Virus record (IMG/VR): IMGVR_UViG_3300005096_000108
Coordinates: 1 to 45,114 of that record
Length of the DNA: 45,114 nt
Source of the DNA: a virus
Reading direction: 5' to 3' (one strand)
The number at the start of each line of letters is the position of its first letter. The first letter of the stretch is position 1. This document shows positions 37,550 through 45,114 of the stretch, piece by piece. Made by a program: the position numbers and the translations under genes. The notes under the pieces were generated by a model. The model was not told the DNA's origin. It did not search any database and was given only the letters and a program-made list of their open reading frames with translations.

Positions 37550-39083
37550 AGCCATCCAGGGGTTCTCTGAGTCCATTCTAGGGGCGCGGTATGACGAACC
37601 TAAGCCAACTCCAGCCCACCATATTGATATGTGGGAGTTATGCACTTCTGAACATGATCAGGTGGCGATTGCGGCACCACGAGGTTCTGCTAAATCTACA
37701 GCGGTAACATTTGCTTATGTTCTGGCGACAGTTTTTTTCAAGGAAGACCGGCATGTTTTAATTTTATCGGCCAATGAAGAGCTTGCCACTTTATTTCTAA
37801 ATGACATTAAAACTGAAATTATCGAAAATGAGACGCTCCGCTCTGTTTTTGGATTCAAAAAATTTATTAAGGAACGTGAAACAGAGATTGTTGTTGAGTT
37901 AAAGGATGGATATCGGTTTAGAATCATTGTAAAAGGTGCGCAACAGCGTCTTCGTGGGTTGAAGTGGGACAGGGCACGTATTTCATTGGTTATCCCGGAT
38001 GACCTGGAAGATGAAGAGCTGGTAGAGAGTGAAGATAGGAGAAGAAAGTTCAGGCGTTGGTTTTATGGTGCTGTTAAACCTATTCTTCGCAAAGGGGGAA
38101 GAATCAGGATGGTTGGGACGATCATCCATATGGATTCACTCCTAAATCGGTTTATGCCGCCTACCAAGTCGGCCTACACAGTGGAGACACCGTTAAAACG
38201 ATACACTGAACACGATTCTGAAAAATTAAAGTTGATCACGCCAAGAGACAGTAATGATACGCCGGATAGGGCATGGCATTCCGTTCTATTCCGGGCGCAC
38301 AATCCTGATTTTAGTCAATTACTTTGGCCTGAAATGTTTCCAGAGGAAAGGCTCAGGAAGATTCGAGCGGATTTCGCTGAACAGGATATGATGGATGTTT
38401 ATGGCCAAGAATACCTAAACAACCCAATTGATGATGCTACCTCGTATTTTAGGCTGGATGACTTTATCCCGATGCATGAGTGCCATTTTGAGACCCACAA
38501 GACCTATTATGCGGCAGGGGATCTGGCGATTACGGCAAATAAGAAATCGGCTTATACTGTTTTTGTCATTGCTGGGATTGACTCGGAAGGCGTGCTGAAT
38601 GTTGAAGACGTTCGTAGGGGTAGATGGGATTCGCTTGAAATCTCGGACGAGATGTTTAATGTCCAAACCAGGTGGAATCCAGACACTTTTCGGCTTGAAA
38701 GTGAGAATATTGCAAAATCTATCGGCCCTTTCATCTATAATCGTATGGGGAAGACGATTAATAAGACTTATCAACCCTTTATTAATATCGATGCACGCTC
38801 ACCAACCAAAGATAAGATAGCCCGTTCACAGTCTATTAGAGCAATGATGCGAGCCGGGAAAGTCCGGTTTAACAAAGAGGCGTCCTGGTACCCTGATTTT
38901 GAAGAGGAATTGATCCATTTTCCAAAATGGCCCTACAAGGACCAGGTTGACTCTTTTGCCTGGCTCGGTATGATGCTGGAAGAAATGGTGGAAGGCCCAA
39001 CGGATGAGGAATACGATGAAGATGAATGGGAAGGGTCGCATGATAGTCAAAATATTGGCGCTTGTAGCGTGACAGGATACTAA
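37530..39083 (+). CDS. terL: Large terminase subunit (ATPase and nuclease)
   Basis: A 517-aa packaging motor. Walker A-like AAPRGSAKST at 48-57 and Walker B-like ISLVIPDDLEDEE around 150 form the ATPase. A C-motif-type RIRMVGTIIHMDS follows. The C-terminal half holds the RNase H-like nuclease with AGDLAIT (first Asp), a RLESENIAKS-type central region and PYKDQVDSFAW with the final Asp. It moves DNA into the prohead through the portal and cuts concatemers. Its stop touches the portal start. Confidence 0.93.
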   Translation: MGILTAKAIQGFSESILGARYDEPKPTPAHHIDMWELCTSEHDQVAIAAPRGSAKSTAVTFAYVLATVFFKEDRHVLILSANEELATLFLNDIKTEIIENETLRSVFGFKKFIKERETEIVVELKDGYRFRIIVKGAQQRLRGLKWDRARISLVIPDDLEDEELVESEDRRRKFRRWFYGAVKPILRKGGRIRMVGTIIHMDSLLNRFMPPTKSAYTVETPLKRYTEHDSEKLKLITPRDSNDTPDRAWHSVLFRAHNPDFSQLLWPEMFPEERLRKIRADFAEQDMMDVYGQEYLNNPIDDATSYFRLDDFIPMHECHFETHKTYYAAGDLAITANKKSAYTVFVIAGIDSEGVLNVEDVRRGRWDSLEISDEMFNVQTRWNPDTFRLESENIAKSIGPFIYNRMGKTINKTYQPFINIDARSPTKDKIARSQSIRAMMRAGKVRFNKEASWYPDFEEELIHFPKWPYKDQVDSFAWLGMMLEEMVEGPTDEEYDEDEWEGSHDSQNIGACSVTGY

Positions 39084-41080
39084 TGAATATTCAGACTATT
39101 CTAAAAAATCGTAAAACATTGGTCGATCATATTTCTGATCTCGATGTTTTGGGATCGAAAGTCCTGGAAGGATTTAACAATGATGATCTTTCAAGGGAGG
39201 GCTGGAAGAAAAAAATCCAATCCAGTATGGAATTAGCCTTACAGATTTCAGAAAAGAAAAATACACCATGGACCGGAGCATCAAATATAAAACTCCCCAT
39301 CCTCTCTATCGCCAGCCTTCAGTTCTCTTCCCGTGTCTACCCCGCCCTTATCTCTGGAACTGATATTGTTCGTATGCGCACGACTGGTCAAGATGATGGG
39401 AAAAAGGCTGCCCGGGCAAAGAGGGTTTCGCAACACATGTCCTACCAGGTTCTTGAGGAGGATGAGGACTGGGAAGAGGAAATGGATCGACTCCTGATCA
39501 CCCTTCCGATTGTGGGGTGCTCTTTTAAAAAGTCCTATTTTGACAAGTCTAAAGGTTATCCTATATCAATTCATGTGATGGCCAGTGATCTTGTGGTTAA
39601 TTATTTTACAAAATCACTGGAGACCGCACCAAGAATTACGCATATCATTCCATTAACAAGAAATGAAGTTGAAGAGCGGTTCAGGAGTGGTGTTTTTAGG
39701 AAGATTGACCTTGGATCGCCGGTCGTTTATTCGGAAGAAGAGAAAAACAGAAATGATCTTACTCAGCCTTATGATGATACGACACCTTTTATTTTTCTTG
39801 AGCAGTGCTGTTATGAAGATCTGGATGGTGATGGTTATGCCGAACCTTATGTAATCACCATTCTACGGGATACATCAGAGGTGGTAAGGGTGGTTCCCCG
39901 ATTTAGAGAAAAAGATATTCAATGGAATGGTAAGAAGGTAGTCAAGATAACTGGGTTTAATTTCTATACGAAATATTCGTTTATCCCTTCACCTGATGGT
40001 GGATTTTATGATGTGGGATTTGGCCAGCTTCTCGGCCCGATGAATAAGTCTGCCGATTCAATCATTAATCAATTGGTGGATGCAGGTAGTCTTGCTAATA
40101 GAGGGGGTGGATTTATTGGTCGTGGGGCACGTCTTAAAAAGGGATCGCTTAAATTTGAAATTGGTGAGTGGAAGCAAGTTAATTCAAGTGGCACCGCTTT
40201 AAAAGAAAATATGGTCACATTACCCTTCAAGGAACCGTCAAGTGTCCTCTTTCAACTTCTTTCATTTACCGTGGGGTATGTTGAAAAGTTAAGTTCTGTC
40301 TCCGATATGATGGTAGGCAGGACGCCAGGACAGAATACACCTGCGACTACTTCAATGAGTGCGCTACAGGAAAGTCTGAAAGTCTTTTCGGCTATTTATA
40401 AGCGTATTTATCGTGGGATGAAGAATGAGTTTAAAAAACGATATTTATTGAATCAGGAATATCTTGATTTTGAATCATATTTCACCATTCTTGATTCTAA
40501 TGTTGATGAAAAGATTCTGTTAAAAGATTATTCGGGGACACCAACTGCGATTCGTCCATCAGCCGATCCCGCCATTATGTCTGACACGCAGCGGTTAATG
40601 AGGGCTGATGTTCTGTCCCAACGTGCCGCGCAAGTGCCAGGATATAATCGGGGGCAAGTTGAACTTCGTTATCTTGAGGCCATGAATATTGAAGGGGTGA
40701 AAGAAATATTTAACCCTGACTTCCAGCCACCCCCCGATCCCAATCTTGAGCTTGAAACACAGAAGTTGCTGCTTAAAAAACAGGAATTCGACTTTTCTCG
40801 GGAACGTGAAATGATGAAAATTCATATACTGGAAAGTGAGACTGAAGCAAAAATACTTAAACTTGAAGCGGGAGCGGTTGATCTGATGGCTTCTGCAGAA
40901 TCGAGAGAAGCTGGCCAGCAAATTGACCAATATAAACATGATCTGGAAACATTAAAGCTACGCCGGGAGGTGCTAAATGACATTGGAGGAATGGCAGGAA
41001 TGGGAGGACCAGGAGGGAACGCACCTCCTAAAGAAGTACCTCAAGGACTTCCGGGAACGGATGGTTCAGGAATGGGCTGA
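39083..41080 (+). CDS. Portal protein, podovirus type
   Basis: A 665-aa protein directly after the large terminase. N-terminal helical region, clip and stem region around 130-400, with FGQLLGPMNKSADSIINQLVDAG (typical portal helix), PGQNTPATTSM loop, then a long helical barrel-like C-terminus (SREREMMKIHILESETEAKILKLEAG). Size is close to P22 gp1 (about 725). The dodecameric portal is the DNA entry gate. The last 33 codons also encode the start of the next gene in another frame. Confidence 0.85.
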   Translation: MNIQTILKNRKTLVDHISDLDVLGSKVLEGFNNDDLSREGWKKKIQSSMELALQISEKKNTPWTGASNIKLPILSIASLQFSSRVYPALISGTDIVRMRTTGQDDGKKAARAKRVSQHMSYQVLEEDEDWEEEMDRLLITLPIVGCSFKKSYFDKSKGYPISIHVMASDLVVNYFTKSLETAPRITHIIPLTRNEVEERFRSGVFRKIDLGSPVVYSEEEKNRNDLTQPYDDTTPFIFLEQCCYEDLDGDGYAEPYVITILRDTSEVVRVVPRFREKDIQWNGKKVVKITGFNFYTKYSFIPSPDGGFYDVGFGQLLGPMNKSADSIINQLVDAGSLANRGGGFIGRGARLKKGSLKFEIGEWKQVNSSGTALKENMVTLPFKEPSSVLFQLLSFTVGYVEKLSSVSDMMVGRTPGQNTPATTSMSALQESLKVFSAIYKRIYRGMKNEFKKRYLLNQEYLDFESYFTILDSNVDEKILLKDYSGTPTAIRPSADPAIMSDTQRLMRADVLSQRAAQVPGYNRGQVELRYLEAMNIEGVKEIFNPDFQPPPDPNLELETQKLLLKKQEFDFSREREMMKIHILESETEAKILKLEAGAVDLMASAESREAGQQIDQYKHDLETLKLRREVLNDIGGMAGMGGPGGNAPPKEVPQGLPGTDGSGMG

Positions 41081-41255
41081 ACTTTTTCAGACAGAAAACT
41101 TTCTGTCTGAAAAAGATGACTTTATGGCCCGAGAAAGTGGAAAGTGTGAAATGTTGAGAGATATTTCAGAACTTGAGTTTAGTGATATCGAGTTATTTTA
41201 CGAGGAGAATGAAGATGTGGAAACCAGTATGGGGAAGAGTGTTAGTACTTCCTGA
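40977..41255 (+). CDS. Small protein nested over portal C-terminus
   Basis: A 92-aa acidic protein beginning 104 bases before the portal stop, in another phase. MTLEEWQEWEDQEGT and GKCEMLRDISELEFSDIELFYEEN match the small acidic proteins often found overlapping podoviral portal genes. Its role is unknown. Protein-like composition beyond the overlap supports it. Confidence 0.65.
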   Translation: MTLEEWQEWEDQEGTHLLKKYLKDFRERMVQEWAELFQTENFLSEKDDFMARESGKCEMLRDISELEFSDIELFYEENEDVETSMGKSVSTS

Positions 41256-41535
41256 GTCAGTAGAGGAAACCGATCCTGTTTTTAAGGCAGCAAAAGAAGC
41301 GGGGCTTGCTATGCCTGAGGATCACATGCGAAAAGAGCAGTCTGCCCAAATCAGAGCGAAACTGATTGATTTTGGCGGGAATGCCTTTGAAACATGGGAA
41401 GGACGGAAACCAGAGAGGGGCGATACTGTCCTATTTGATCGTCATATGGGCTTTATCCAGGAAGAAGGTGGTAAAAAATACCGTATTATCAGTGATACGG
41501 ACATAGTGAGTGTATGGGAGAGCAGTGATGAATGA
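41215..41535 (+). CDS. GroES-like co-chaperonin homologue
   Basis: A 106-aa protein from the ATG with AGGAG seven bases upstream. It has WGRVLVLPESVEE at the start, then AKLIDFGGNAFETWEGRKPERGDTVLFDRHMG and KKYRIISDTDIVSVWE, in the order of Cpn10 (GroES) sheets. The mobile loop region corresponds to about 20-40. A phage version could aid coat-protein folding with host GroEL; it lies among head genes, before scaffold and capsid. Confidence 0.8.
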   Translation: MWKPVWGRVLVLPESVEETDPVFKAAKEAGLAMPEDHMRKEQSAQIRAKLIDFGGNAFETWEGRKPERGDTVLFDRHMGFIQEEGGKKYRIISDTDIVSVWESSDE

Positions 41536-42250
41536 AAAAACAGAAGACACGCCGGAAGATATTGAATCGGCAAAAATCCAGGGTTGGAATGAAAATTATG
41601 ATGGAGACAACAAAAAAACGGCACGCGAGTTCCTTGAAACTGGACAAGCTATCAATGCTGTGCTAAAAGATAGGTTAGATAAGGTCTCAGAAGACAACAA
41701 GTCAATCAATGCCGAGTTATCAAAAACGCGGCAAGCCATGGAAAAGCTGATTGATTTTCAGGGAGAGCAGAAAAATAGAGCCGTAGAGAAAGCCGTTGCT
41801 GAACTTGAAGAACGTCGAAACAAGGCGATTGATGAAGGTGATCGCAAAGCGGTTCACGAGATAGATAAAGAAATACAAGATACCGTTAAAACTGATACCG
41901 AAAATCCTGAATTTGATTCTTGGGTAAAAGAAAATCAGTGGTATGAGTCAGATCCATTCCTCAGAATAGAAGCCGAAAAAGTCGCCGATGGATATTTTAA
42001 CACCGGCCTCACCGGCAAAAAGCTCTATGATGCTGTTAAAAATCATGTAAAAGAGCTTTACCCCAGTAAGTTTTCCAACCCAAATAGAGAAGAGCCGTCT
42101 GCGGCTGAATCGTCACATCCGTCAAATGGAAAGGCGAAAAAAACATTCGCCGATCTTCCTGCGGAGGCTAAACAGGCGTATGAAGAATTTAAGGATCACA
42201 TTCCAGGTCTAACGAAACAGAAATGGGTAGAAAATTATGAGTGGGATTGA
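41528..42250 (+). CDS. Scaffold-like protein
   Basis: A 240-aa acidic, helical protein (long Glu/Lys/Asp stretches, QKNRAVEKAVAELEERRNK coiled coil) between chaperone and coat genes, as expected for a capsid scaffold. The C-terminus (TFADLPAEAKQAYEEF) is helical and charged, fitting a coat-binding part. The ATG at 41528 overlaps the previous stop. Sequence proof of function is lacking. Confidence 0.6.
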   Translation: MNEKTEDTPEDIESAKIQGWNENYDGDNKKTAREFLETGQAINAVLKDRLDKVSEDNKSINAELSKTRQAMEKLIDFQGEQKNRAVEKAVAELEERRNKAIDEGDRKAVHEIDKEIQDTVKTDTENPEFDSWVKENQWYESDPFLRIEAEKVADGYFNTGLTGKKLYDAVKNHVKELYPSKFSNPNREEPSAAESSHPSNGKAKKTFADLPAEAKQAYEEFKDHIPGLTKQKWVENYEWD

Positions 42251-42770
42251 GCGTGATAATGAGGGAACGGTCTGGAATGAAAAGGATCACAATCCAAACA
42301 AGGAAAAAAAGGCCGATGGGACGTGGAAACTCAGGCCAGGGAGAAGTCGTGAAAGCGACTTGAGAAGTAAGGAGATACGTCAAACAGAAACCAGACGTCC
42401 TGCTGGAATGCCAAGAATGAATCAGACGGTTAGTTTTTTGCCGGATGGATACCGTTCTTACTGGGCATCACCGAAGATGTTCGAAGAACTGATTAATGCC
42501 GGGTATCACTTCGTCAATAAAGATCATGCCCTGGTTGGATCTGATGCGACAGAAGGAAATGGACTGGGATCGGTTATCTCAAAAATTGCTAATCCGTCTA
42601 GTGGTGAGCGGCATTATCTCCTGGCCATTAAAGAAGAATGGTACCTGGAAAACCAGAAGATCAAACACAAGCCGATAGAGGATTTCGAAAACTCTATCAA
42701 TGATGCAAAAGAAGGGTTTTATATCCCTGATAAAAATTCTATCTCAATGAAGGAGATGACAGATGCCTAA
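42237..42770 (+). CDS. Head-cluster protein, unknown
   Basis: A 177-aa charged protein overlapping the scaffold-like gene by 14 bases. The first third is polar and likely unfolded (KDHNPNKEKKADGTWKLRPGR), followed by PDGYRSYWASPKMFEELINAGYHFVNK, which is globular. It is placed before the coat-accessory gene. A head-assembly role is inferred. Confidence 0.5.
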   Translation: MSGIERDNEGTVWNEKDHNPNKEKKADGTWKLRPGRSRESDLRSKEIRQTETRRPAGMPRMNQTVSFLPDGYRSYWASPKMFEELINAGYHFVNKDHALVGSDATEGNGLGSVISKIANPSSGERHYLLAIKEEWYLENQKIKHKPIEDFENSINDAKEGFYIPDKNSISMKEMTDA

Positions 42771-43353
42771 TACAAATAACGCCTATGGACTGCGGCCTAT
42801 TTCACACCGAAATGGCGCACCCTATAATGGATCGGGAAATATTTATCATATTCCTGCCGCCTATGCGACGGCCATGTATGCGGGTATGCCGGTTGTAAAA
42901 ACAGGTACCGGTGACACAGAAGGCATCCCTGATATCAAGGTTGGCGTGACGGGCGGTCCAATTACAGGTGTTATTATTGGGTTTGTAGCCCGCGATGGAA
43001 AGGCTAATCAGGTTATCAATGATAACGTGAACTATAGTCCAGCCTCAACAGAATCCTATGCCCTGGTCTGTGATGATCCTGATGTCCTCTTTTCTATTCA
43101 GGAAGATTCAACGGGTGCTGCGCTGGCTGTCACGAATATCGGCCAGAACGCTAACATCAATATCGGAACCGGCTCTACCACTTCCGGTCTATCGAACGCA
43201 CAGCTTGACTCTTCAACGGCGGCTGCCACTTCCACGCTAGCGCTTAAAATCATGCGCCTGGTTCAGCGGGTCGATAATGCCATTGGCAATTATGCTGAAT
43301 GGGAAGTCATTATCAATAATCATACTGAAGCACACGCCACCACGGGCGTTTAA
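42763..43353 (+). CDS. Head decoration / coat-accessory candidate
   Basis: A 196-aa protein, beta-rich, with AYGLRPISHRNGAPYNGSGN at the start, as in structural proteins encoded just before podoviral coat genes. GVTGGPITGVIIGFVARDGK and a Thr/Ser-rich middle follow. Order (immediately before the major capsid gene) supports a head role. Stop lies 11 bases before the capsid gene. Confidence 0.55.
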   Translation: MPNTNNAYGLRPISHRNGAPYNGSGNIYHIPAAYATAMYAGMPVVKTGTGDTEGIPDIKVGVTGGPITGVIIGFVARDGKANQVINDNVNYSPASTESYALVCDDPDVLFSIQEDSTGAALAVTNIGQNANINIGTGSTTSGLSNAQLDSSTAAATSTLALKIMRLVQRVDNAIGNYAEWEVIINNHTEAHATTGV

Positions 43354-43364
43354 GGAGAACTCTT

Positions 43365-44273
43365 ATGCCACAGACAACAGGCTCGCATCCTAAGGCGGAA
43401 TGGGAAGGTATCATGCTCTGGTGGGGTGAAAACTACCCGAAGCGTAAAACGCAGTGGACTGATCTCGTTGATCGAAAAGTCTCCCGTAAAAACCGAGAAG
43501 AAATCGTCCAAAGCACCAGTTTTGGTCCGGCAGTAAAGAAAAATCAGCTTGGCAGTATTAAGTTTGATGAGAATCGACAGGGCTTTACGACTACTGCGAT
43601 TCATACCACCTATGGTCTTGGATATATCGTTTCCGAAGAAGAGCAGGAAGACAATCTCTATACCCAGGTATCGTTAGCCCGTGTTCCTTCTCTCATGTTT
43701 TCTATGGGATACACCAAGGAAATGAATGTTGCCAATTTGTACAATAATGGTGGCAATTCTGCTTATACTTTTGGTGATACTAAGGAATGGTTCAGCAATG
43801 CCCATCCTAATTCAGTGGGTGGCGGCACTTTCTCGAACATTATCACGGCAGCAGCACTATCTGAAAGTGCGGTTGAGGATATGATCACTCAGATCATGGG
43901 AGCCACCAATGATCGCGGTCTTGTTATCGGGTTGAGTCCTACAAAACTCATCGTTCCTCGCCAGCTTAACTGGGAAGCTGGGCGAATTTTGAAGTCATCC
44001 CTCCAGAATGATACGGCTAACAATGCGATTAATGTCCTGAATGCAACCGGCGCTCTACCAGGCGGAAGTTCTACGAATGTTTATCTGAATGATGCCAATA
44101 ATTGGTTTATTCGCACGAATGCCCCTGCAGGTCCTTGTCTGATTCAACGCCGTGAACTCCGGTTTGAGAAAGACAATGATTTCAATACCGGTAACTTGCT
44201 GGCGAAAGCGACTGAACGATATGTCGTTACGGTTCCCGATCCACGCAGCTGCTATGCGAGCCTTCCGGCCTAA
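43365..44273 (+). CDS. Major capsid protein
   Basis: A 302-aa protein with AAGGAG eight bases before the ATG and rare clean spacing, suited to high expression. WWGENYPKRKTQWTDLVDRKVSRKN..., a central helical spine region, and TNDRGLVIGLSPTKLIVPRQLNWEAGRIL then the final beta region (CLIQRRELRFEKDNDFNTGNLLAKATERY) match Mu F-like/HK97-fold coat proteins. It is the expected size and lies at the expected place. Confidence 0.85.
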   Translation: MPQTTGSHPKAEWEGIMLWWGENYPKRKTQWTDLVDRKVSRKNREEIVQSTSFGPAVKKNQLGSIKFDENRQGFTTTAIHTTYGLGYIVSEEEQEDNLYTQVSLARVPSLMFSMGYTKEMNVANLYNNGGNSAYTFGDTKEWFSNAHPNSVGGGTFSNIITAAALSESAVEDMITQIMGATNDRGLVIGLSPTKLIVPRQLNWEAGRILKSSLQNDTANNAINVLNATGALPGGSSTNVYLNDANNWFIRTNAPAGPCLIQRRELRFEKDNDFNTGNLLAKATERYVVTVPDPRSCYASLPA

Positions 44274-44284
44274 GGAGAAATATT

Positions 44285-44608
44285 ATGGGCGCAAAGGCTA
44301 TTTTCAATGTAAAAGGTCAGGGTGGCGTTGAAGGTATCAAGGTGATTGATACCGATGGCGCTCTCACAATGGAGCTAAACGGTGTTCAGGTGCTGGCGGA
44401 ACAGGCCGCCACCATTACCAGTATTGCAACCGTTACGGCCTATACGGCCACGACAGCCGGAGCGACAGCCGTTACTTCGGCCAATGCCACCGATCTCGAT
44501 ACCACTTCCGCTGCCCTTAAGGTCCTTCGTGATGAAGTAACCACGATGGCGACACAGTTGAATGACCTACTAGCGAAGCTGCGCACGCACGGTATTATTG
44601 CAACCTAA
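44285..44608 (+). CDS. Structural protein after capsid
   Basis: A 107-aa protein, Ala/Thr-rich. AAKAIFNVKGQG-like start, then a helical TAVTSANATDLDTTSAALKVLRDEV part. AAGGAG precedes the ATG. It could be a head-tail adaptor or decoration protein. Overlaps the next gene start by one base. Confidence 0.55.
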   Translation: MGAKAIFNVKGQGGVEGIKVIDTDGALTMELNGVQVLAEQAATITSIATVTAYTATTAGATAVTSANATDLDTTSAALKVLRDEVTTMATQLNDLLAKLRTHGIIAT

Positions 44609-45045
44609 TGTATATCAGGGGCGAATGGAACGTCCTTTGTCCTCGATGTGGTTTCAAGTATAAATCACATGATATGCGTAAGGAGTGGACGGGTGAGTGG
44701 GTTTGTAAATATGATTGGGATCCGCGTCACCCCCAGGATTTCGTTAGGGGAATAAAGGACGATCAGTCTGTTCCATTTTCATATCCTGATGTTGCCTGGG
44801 ATTTTAGCGTGGTAACGGGGGATGATATTTCATTCTCCGGGAATACGATCTCTTCCAGCATCAGAACAGATTTATCTATTTTTTCAGGAACTATAACGGT
44901 TCTAAATTCAATTAAGAATGATGGAGATTTGACCGTTACGGCTTCAACGGCTAATTCAATTACGGTTGCTGAGGCGCTCACAACAGAATTGGCAGGTGCA
45001 GTTATCACTATCACCGCTACCGGAAACACAGGTATTTTTATTTAA
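44608..45045 (+). CDS. Head-tail connector protein with zinc knuckle
   Basis: A 145-aa protein. The first 50 residues, with CPRCGFKYKSHDMRKEWTGEWVCK...DPRHPQDFVRG, follow a pattern common in head proteins of many tailed phages (two Cys pairs, then DPRHPQDF). The rest is beta-rich with Thr/Asn/Ser. It ends inside the repeated terminal sequence, joining directly to the gp4-like gene at 32 in the circle. Confidence 0.65.
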   Translation: MYIRGEWNVLCPRCGFKYKSHDMRKEWTGEWVCKYDWDPRHPQDFVRGIKDDQSVPFSYPDVAWDFSVVTGDDISFSGNTISSSIRTDLSIFSGTITVLNSIKNDGDLTVTASTANSITVAEALTTELAGAVITITATGNTGIFI

Positions 45046-45114
45046 GGAACCATCATGGCCACCAGTGGAAGTGTAAGTTACTCACCTAATCGTGATGCAC
45101 TTATCAAAGATTCT
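45024..45114. repeat. Terminal direct repeat, right copy (circular assembly join)
   Basis: Identical to bases 1-91. The gp4-like gene restarts at 45055. Removing one copy gives a circle of 45,023 bp. Confidence 0.95.

Overview
The window is almost certainly one complete, circularly assembled genome of a tailed phage with a P22-like (podovirus-type) virion. The first 91 bases are repeated exactly at the end (45024-45114), so the unique circle is about 45,023 bp. A gammaproteobacterial (or at least Gram-negative) host is inferred from GGAG-type ribosome binding sites, strong sigma70-like promoters, a T4-lysozyme-type endolysin and lambdoid-type accessory genes (DUF1064, DUF1367, Ref-like nuclease, RecT/YqaJ recombination genes). 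I found no integrase, no CI-type repressor and no DNA polymerase, so temperate life is not supported.

Layout. (1) 35.1 kb through the join to 13.4 kb, + strand: late genes. These are small terminase, large terminase, portal, GroES-like protein, scaffold-like protein, a coat-accessory candidate, major capsid protein, head completion proteins, then P22 gp4-like and gp10-like tail genes, needle/fibre candidates, three ejection-protein candidates in P22 gp7/gp20/gp16 order, a LamG-like plus SGNH-hydrolase receptor/depolymerase block, and a lysis block (membrane protein, endolysin, secreted protein, 3-TM holin). It closes with an intrinsic terminator at 13.42 kb. (2) 13.44-19.2 kb, - strand: small genes separated by imperfect inverted repeats that look like integron attC (59-be) sites. 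RYYYAAC-like and GTTRRRY-like cores flank stems with extrahelical bases, stop codons often lie inside the core, and the next ribosome binding site follows the other core. A block of ordinary phage genes (DUF1064, Ref-like, DUF1367) sits between two of these sites. (3) 19.2-25.7 kb, - strand: a nucleoside 2-deoxyribosyltransferase-like gene with an apparent -1 frameshift, an HTH gene with its own promoter, an RtcB RNA ligase, a radical SAM protein and small zinc-ribbon proteins. On the + strand of the same stretch lie a tRNA-Pro and a predicted small RNA. (4) 25.74-25.82 kb: divergent early promoters. (5) 25.9-32.99 kb, + strand: a small protein resembling the Acb2/Tad1 hairpin family, a tRNA-like element with an unusually long insert, RecT plus a YqaJ/lambda-type exonuclease, many tiny coupled genes, and an AP2-domain mobile-type gene. 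(6) 33.0-35.0 kb, - strand: tiny genes including a ribbon-helix-helix protein, driven from a divergent promoter region that also faces the terminase genes.

Working together: RecT and the exonuclease, with the Ref-like nuclease, form the recombination module. RtcB plus tRNA genes suggest RNA repair against tRNA-cleaving defences, and the Acb2-like protein suggests evasion of cyclic-nucleotide defences. The attC-like array is the most unusual element: it suggests that accessory genes were acquired, or are exchanged, through a host integron system, because no integron integrase is encoded here.
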